From: Candidatus Heimdallarchaeota archaeon
GTDB taxonomy: Archaea; Asgardarchaeota; Heimdallarchaeia; Heimdallarchaeales; Kariarchaeaceae
DNA: 7,295 bases
Assembly (NCBI GenBank): GCA_029882335.1
Contig: JAOUKW010000208.1
Coordinates: forward strand, 1 to 7,295
Direction: 5' to 3'
The position numbers were made by a program, and so were the translations under genes. Below, piece after piece: positions 1 through 6,500 of the stretch (the stretch's first letter is position 1; each line of letters begins with the position of its first letter). The notes beneath the pieces were generated by a model that searched no databases, was not told where the DNA came from, and worked only from the letters and a program-made list of their open reading frames with translations.

Positions 1-540
1 CCTGGTAGATCAATTGAAGCAAAATTACGAATTGATACAAAAAGTAATACTTTATTTGCTGGATTTTCAGGTAAAGGTTTTGAATATGAAATAAATAAAA
101 CAATTAATAACCCAGTTTTAACTGGGGACATAATGGTGATGAATATGAAATCATCACTCCTACAACATGAATCAATTCTAATAGATAATATTTTAATCCA
201 CGGCTATTCTATTGAAGAATTTGTAGGTGGTCTTTCAGATCCATATTACCAATCTAAATATAGTGTTTTTAATGTAAATATAAATAAAAATAAAGAATTA
301 AGTGCCCGTTATTTGAGTGTTAGTGTTGCTCCATTATTAGAATATGTAAATATTGAATTATATATAGGATCTAACTATATCGGAACTAAAGTCGCTACAT
401 ACAATACATTAAATTCACAACAAGAATTAGTATTTTATATTGATGAAGACATAGATACGACTCGAATTCAAAATGTTTATATAAAAACAGATGGAATTGT
501 TCGTTTGTATTTTATTGGATATTTAGAGGAAAATAATCCT
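1..540 (+). other. N-terminal beta-rich domain (residues 1-180)
   Basis: Residues 1-180 alternate short hydrophobic strands with polar turns, for example SIEAKLRI (4-11), ILIDNILIHGY (59-69), RYLSVSVAPLLEYVNIELYI (103-122) and IVRLYFIGYL (166-175). The strand VNIELYIGSNYIGTKVATYN (116-135) followed by LVFYIDED and a closing strand resembles the edge-strand pattern of jelly-roll or Ig-like beta-sandwiches in extracellular proteins. No catalytic motif is visible. The domain is cut by the window start, so its left boundary is unknown. An adhesive or spacer role is inferred only from fold type. Confidence 0.5.
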
Positions 541-3500
541 GATGAAGTTTTAGTTGCTCATAGTGGCACTGGTAATGCATTCAATAATGCATTTCAGAGA
601 ATTGCATTTAATGAAATTAAAAATGGAAATCAAAGAATAGACAGTACATCAACAAATCAATATTTTGTAGATAATAACTTTGCATCTACTATTGAATTAG
701 ATGGATCTATAACAATGACTAGCACTGGGAAAAGTTTATTTACTAATGGAGTTGTTGATCCAACAGCAACATCATACCAATTTGGTATTAGAGACGGAGC
801 GATCGATGGATTTTGCACCCCAGCTGAGTTAGGAGGTTATTATAATTTTAGCCTATTTCCAAATTATCAACTAGATCCACTTCGATGTTATCAAAATTTT
901 GACACAGCGTATGAACGACCTGATGCTTCTATAATTGGAATACACACAAATAATATTCCACATTGGATAATAATTCAATTTAATGTTAGAGTTGGTGGAA
1001 TTGGTGGTTCTAGTACTGTTACTATGCCATTTTATTTATTTGTTAATGTTAATGGTGCAACCGGTGGTCCTCCAGTTAGCTATGGTATAAGGAATCTTAG
1101 TTATTTACAATCTGGATCTATTAATAAACTAGGTGACCTAATGGACCTAAATTTAGCTGGTGTCAGTGATAATTATGCATGGTCAACAGTAAATATCAAT
1201 TCTCGTGGATATGTACTGATTGATCTGAATAATGAAATAAATAGATTTGTTGGTAAAATGGATGCATTGGTAGATACAAAGAAAATTCAATTTACAGGGG
1301 TATTAAGTAATCTTCTACAAAATTTAAGATTTTGGGCACCAAATCAAATTCCAATTGCTACTGAAACACCTACAGTTTATGAAGGTGCAGATCCTATGGA
1401 TTTTATCACTGGTAATATCATTGGTTCTTCAGATGGTTATGATTTAACCTTTGATGGATTTTCTGGAGCTGGTTTTTATACTTCTTCTAGTGACCCTCTG
1501 ATAGTTTATGATTTCTTCTTTATTAAAGATCCAAATTACACTAAATTCGTTGCGGCAGAAAATAGATATAGTTCTTATTTTGGAGGAGTTAATGGTGGTA
1601 ATCAATGGACTAAATTACTCACTTCTGATACAGGAGATGTGGATTTAGCATTACCAACATTCACAGATCCCAATAAGATTAATTCTGCATTAATCACATT
1701 TACTATTAATTCAAACACTGGATCATTGGCACGTTTCAGGCTAAAATCGAATATGCCCTCACTGATTTATATCAATGAGGTATTAGTAGCTACCACTACT
1801 GATATAACAGATAATTTTCATCCATATAGTGTTGTAGGTAATACATATCTCAAAGGTGGATCCAACACTGTTCGAATTATAGCCTTGCATCCTTCTGATA
1901 GATTTTCTGAAACTAATGTAGTATATACTAACGTGGGAAGTCAAGCAAACGAATGGGTAGTTGGCTTCAAATTATTAGCTGACCATGGTTTGAGTTATGA
2001 TATGGTTTCTGGAGATCAACCTGGGTTTACTGATGATTTCATTTCTCAATGGACTTCTTCAACCACATTACTCAACTTATTTGGTAAGCGATATGATGAA
2101 TACATGGTAAATACAGAAAAGAATGATTTAGGTATATTTCATGATAGTATTTTACTTCCTGGAGAAACATTCTCTCTAAAATCAGATCCTAATTTCTCAT
2201 CCCGAATGACTAGTGGTATAACTTCAGAAGAAGCAACAATTCAATTATTACGCGCATCAGACCTTGCTTCTGCATTCTACATAAATAATGATGTGACTGA
2301 TCCTGAAGGGAAATTTATCGCGACTTCTACGTTCCATTCGACAATTGATTATAAACCTATGGTATTTCGTATATTCATGAAAGATTTTGATAATCTATAT
2401 GCGTTAATCATAGATAAGTATCAACTATCAAAAATAGATACCTATGATCCTACATTAAATCAATTTATCGTAGTAGATCGTCAAACAGGAACTGAAGTTT
2501 CTTCAATATCTTCTACAATTACTATGTCTCCATTTGATGAAGAGTATACTGTATTACAATTTGAGATGCCAATAATCGCTGGTATTCATCGTATCAGTCT
2601 AGCAACTCAACTTCTAAGTGGTCAAAATATTACTAATTTTGTAGATGATGGAGCATTAGATATCGGTATACAATTACAATCCAAAGTTGGAGGAAATCCA
2701 TCATTCTTATCCGATGATATATACACCTTCCTTAAACCACATGAATATGATCCAATGAATTTCAAGGAAAATTTCAGACAATATGTTGGATTATCACAAG
2801 ATGAAGAAGGTGGAGGTGGTATGAGTTTTACATCATTATCCAAAAAACACGAAGGAACTCGTTCTCTATCATCTTCATGGTTTATGGCCAGAGATGGAAC
2901 TCCTCATTTGAAGAGAGAAACATTTGTTGGTTTTGAATCTGATGCAGGGCCTTGTGAAGCACTAGCTCCAAACTCTAATCTTGCTCAATCAGGTATGATT
3001 TATACCAAAATAACCATTGACCCTGGTACAGCTCAACAGGCATCTGCAGTATATCAATCTTATGTGGATTATACAGCCAATTCACAATCTGGCGTGTCTA
3101 ACCTATATAATCAGTTATCCTATAATTCACTGGATAAATATACTGTTCAATTATCTCAAAGAACCTCTAACTATAGGAATGATGTAATATCATTATCTGA
3201 TTATGGCTTTCAACTTCAAATCTTAATTGATGGATATCATCTGGTATTTAATAACCAGACAATAATTCAATCATTAGATTATCGTGGAAAACCAGTAGAC
3301 CTAGGTTATAGTACTAACGACATGGTTAGAAATTATACTGAGTTTTATTCATCATATACAAATACATCACAACTAGATGCTATCAATTCAATATCTACAT
3401 TTTCTATACCCTACGATTATGGTATAACCTATACTAACTATCTAGATGCAATTAGTGGTTCATTCCCATACATGTACCAAGACACAGAAGCTTCATTCAT

Positions 3501-6500
3501 TATATTCGATTCAGGTGATGTATCTGGTGTATTATTACCTGCAAAATCATTTCTAAAATTTGAAACTTCGGATGGTTTAGAATTTGAAATCAATTTATTA
3601 TCTGGTACAGTTAGAACACATCAAAAACATTCATTCAATTCAAGAGTATATAAACCATATGAAGGAAAGACATTTATCGTTGATTTTTACGATATTTATG
3701 GAATATCAGAATCAACAATTCTTCCAACATCAATAATCAATATATTCCAAGAATTAACTAATAGTCATTGGAAACCAGGTATTGCATCTGGTCCTGCAAC
3801 CGCATTTTCTTTCGCAAAAGCTCAAGCATTTCAAGATCCTAACTTCTTTAATATGGTAAATCAACTGAATACACCACCACCAGTAGATGATGATGATCAA
3901 ATTGACGCTGTTGCAGAAGCAGTTAGTAAAGGTATACAAAAAGCATCTAAATATATCAAAGGTGCATTAGATTATGCAAAGAAAGTAGTAGAAACTGCAG
4001 CAGAAGATCCATCAAAAGCAGTAGACATGATAGTAGAAGATGTTAATGGTTTATACACAGAAATATCCGATGCCATTGGTGATGTTTCTGAATGGTTCAT
4101 CAATAGTGTATCTGTATATTATCAATATCAATGTGCTATTGCATATAATCTATTGGCATTTGGAATTAAAATTGTTGCCAAGATGTATAACGCAATAAAA
4201 GCAATGTTTAACGAATACATTACCGAACCACTCAAGAAAGTTTTTAATGATGTAAGTGACTTTATTGCTGAAATTTTCTATAATTTTGAACAAGATACAA
4301 TAAATGACGCTGATGATGCCGAAATCACTGCTTCTTCTGAACCAACTAAACCAAGTTACGTCAAAAATAGAAAGGATATACAAAGTGCAAATTCACTTCT
4401 TGATATAGCATTACGTTGGCAATTAGGTTCGCAAATTGAGATAATCGCCGGATATCTGGATCTACTATTCAACGCAAGACGAGATATGCTATTTCTAACT
4501 TTCTGGGGTGCTGTATTTGGTTCCGCTGTTGGATTTACCTATACTATGGCAGACCTATTTCCTGATTGGGAAGAAGATCAAACAACCTCATCAGAATCTT
4601 ATAAGAAACATATTGCAATTCCTACAAAATTCATTGGTGCAGATGTATTGATGATGGATGCTCCTGTTAAACATTTGAAAGGTTCTGATTCTATGGTTAA
4701 ATTAAAGGCAAATATCATGGAAATCATAATTAAGACTTTTGGCTTCAGTCTTACATATGACATAACACCAATTGGATCACAACCTCTAAATTCAACCAAG
4801 AACTTCCAGAACTATGATGTCATTGCAAGACCGAATCTTGATAATTCAACTTGGCACTACTTCTTCGCACTGAAAAGTGACTTCAGATTTCCATTAACTC
4901 TTAGACAATTACTTCCCCTAATTGGTATTAACGAACGTTTCCTATCTGTATTAATCGATGGTGCAAGGAATCTAATATTTACTTCTCTATCCAACTGGTT
5001 AGGTGAAGGTGTAATCAATGATTACAATAATGGATATACAGTACAACAAATTAGAACAAGAAATCCAAATCATCCAATGGCAGCAGTACTTATACCCTTA
5101 CTTGGTGATATTACAACTTTACTTACTCGTTTAGATATCGGACTTGTATTCACTCTTGGAACCGAAAATTGGGGTTTAGTTGGTCTCGATGCAATAGATA
5201 GTTTCAAAATGAACGCACCTGCTGTTGGTCCAGGTTCAGGAGACGATGCCGATTCATACAAGACAGACGAGTTTGGAACCCAAACAGATGAGAAGAAATG
5301 GAGCTTCAACGTTGGTATATCTGATAAAACTTGGATATTTATTGTAGAACTACTCATGAATTTTATCCCCGGATACGGAGATTTAATCGGTGTATTACAA
5401 TCATTCAGAGACTTAATAATGGGAGATACCTTCTTAGATAAAGCAATTAGCTTTGTCATGCTACCCATGGATTTGAGAAGCTTTGGTGGAGAAAAAGTAG
5501 CTACAGAAATTGCTAGAAAAGGAGCTACCGAGACTGCTAAAAAAGGTTTGGAAGCTGGATCAAAGGGTGTAATAAAGGGATTTCTGGGACGCTTAGATAA
5601 TGTCGTAGGTAAAGTAGGAGAAAAAGTATTTTATGCCGGTGGAGGAAGTGGAATGAAAAATGCTTTTAAAACACTATTTTGGCCAGTTATTGTACTCAAA
5701 CGAAAGTTATTTGGGTCCAGTGTACCTAAGAGCTTATTTGCCGTAATTGAGAAAAGTGTAGGTAAGCATACAGATAAATTGATGAAAAAGGTAAGAAATA
5801 CTGTCTCTGAAAGTGCAGGAGATGCTTTTGAAGTAGTAACCAAAGATAATATGGATCAATTAGCCAAGGAATTTGCTAGTGAAACTGCAGATGTAGCTAA
5901 GCGATTAACAGGCGAATTGGAAGTTATTAAAAAGAAACTCATTGATGATATAGACCTTGATTTCAAAGATAGCGGAATACAGACAAAACTATCCGGAGGT
6001 TTCGATTCTCTTGAAAAAGATGCTAAAATCAAAGAAATCGATTTATGGATTAAGAATCCTGAATTTATTAAAGATATGGCTGCTCAAGAAGCTGGTCTTA
6101 AGGTTTTTAAAGGTGATTGGGATAAATTAATGAATCCACCGAAAAAACCAAAACCACCATCTGAATCAGCAATACTCTTTAAATTGGCTACCAGTAAACT
6201 AGGTAGTAATTTAATTGAGTTCTTCTCTTACTTTGGAAAATTCATCGGATCATTGTTGAAGACCATTAAGGAAATTGCTGAATCAATTGCAGGATTTGGA
6301 TATTTATTCAAATCCGGATTAGATGATGTACCTCTGAATAAATTTAATTTCATTGATATATTCAAAGAGAGTGATTCAGATCGATATATCGATGATTTAG
6401 TAGCTAGTGGAAAACTCACTAAAGCAGAAGCTGTAGATTTAAGAAGCGAAGTTCATGATATATTAAAGAGTAAGGGTGAATTTAATGCAAATGTTTGTAC

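Noticed and set aside
111..126. Perfect 6-bp inverted repeat CCCAGT/ACTGGG with a TTTA loop, just upstream of the first in-frame ATG at 133
   Set aside because: It lies inside the open frame, has no following T-run as a terminator would, and the codons around it form a coherent beta-strand sequence. A chance hairpin is the simplest explanation.
133..135. First in-frame ATG as a possible true start, with GGGGAC a few bases upstream
   Set aside because: The frame is open to the window start and the preceding 44 residues look like part of the same beta domain. No signal peptide follows this ATG, which an extracellular protein should have.
3873..3897. CCA and GAT runs as a CRISPR or non-coding microsatellite
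   Set aside because: The runs are in frame, very short, and encode a sensible Pro/Asp linker. There are no spacers or longer repeats.
5070..5468. Minus-strand open frame of 132 codons
   Set aside because: It lies antisense to a well-supported continuous frame, its translation is Ser/Pro/Ile-rich with no domain pattern, and there is no sign of its own promoter or ribosome-binding site. It is a shadow of the forward gene, as are the shorter minus-strand frames at 2622-2843, 3754-3939, 4150-4383, 4599-4799, 5631-5843, 6228-6419 and 6681-6905.
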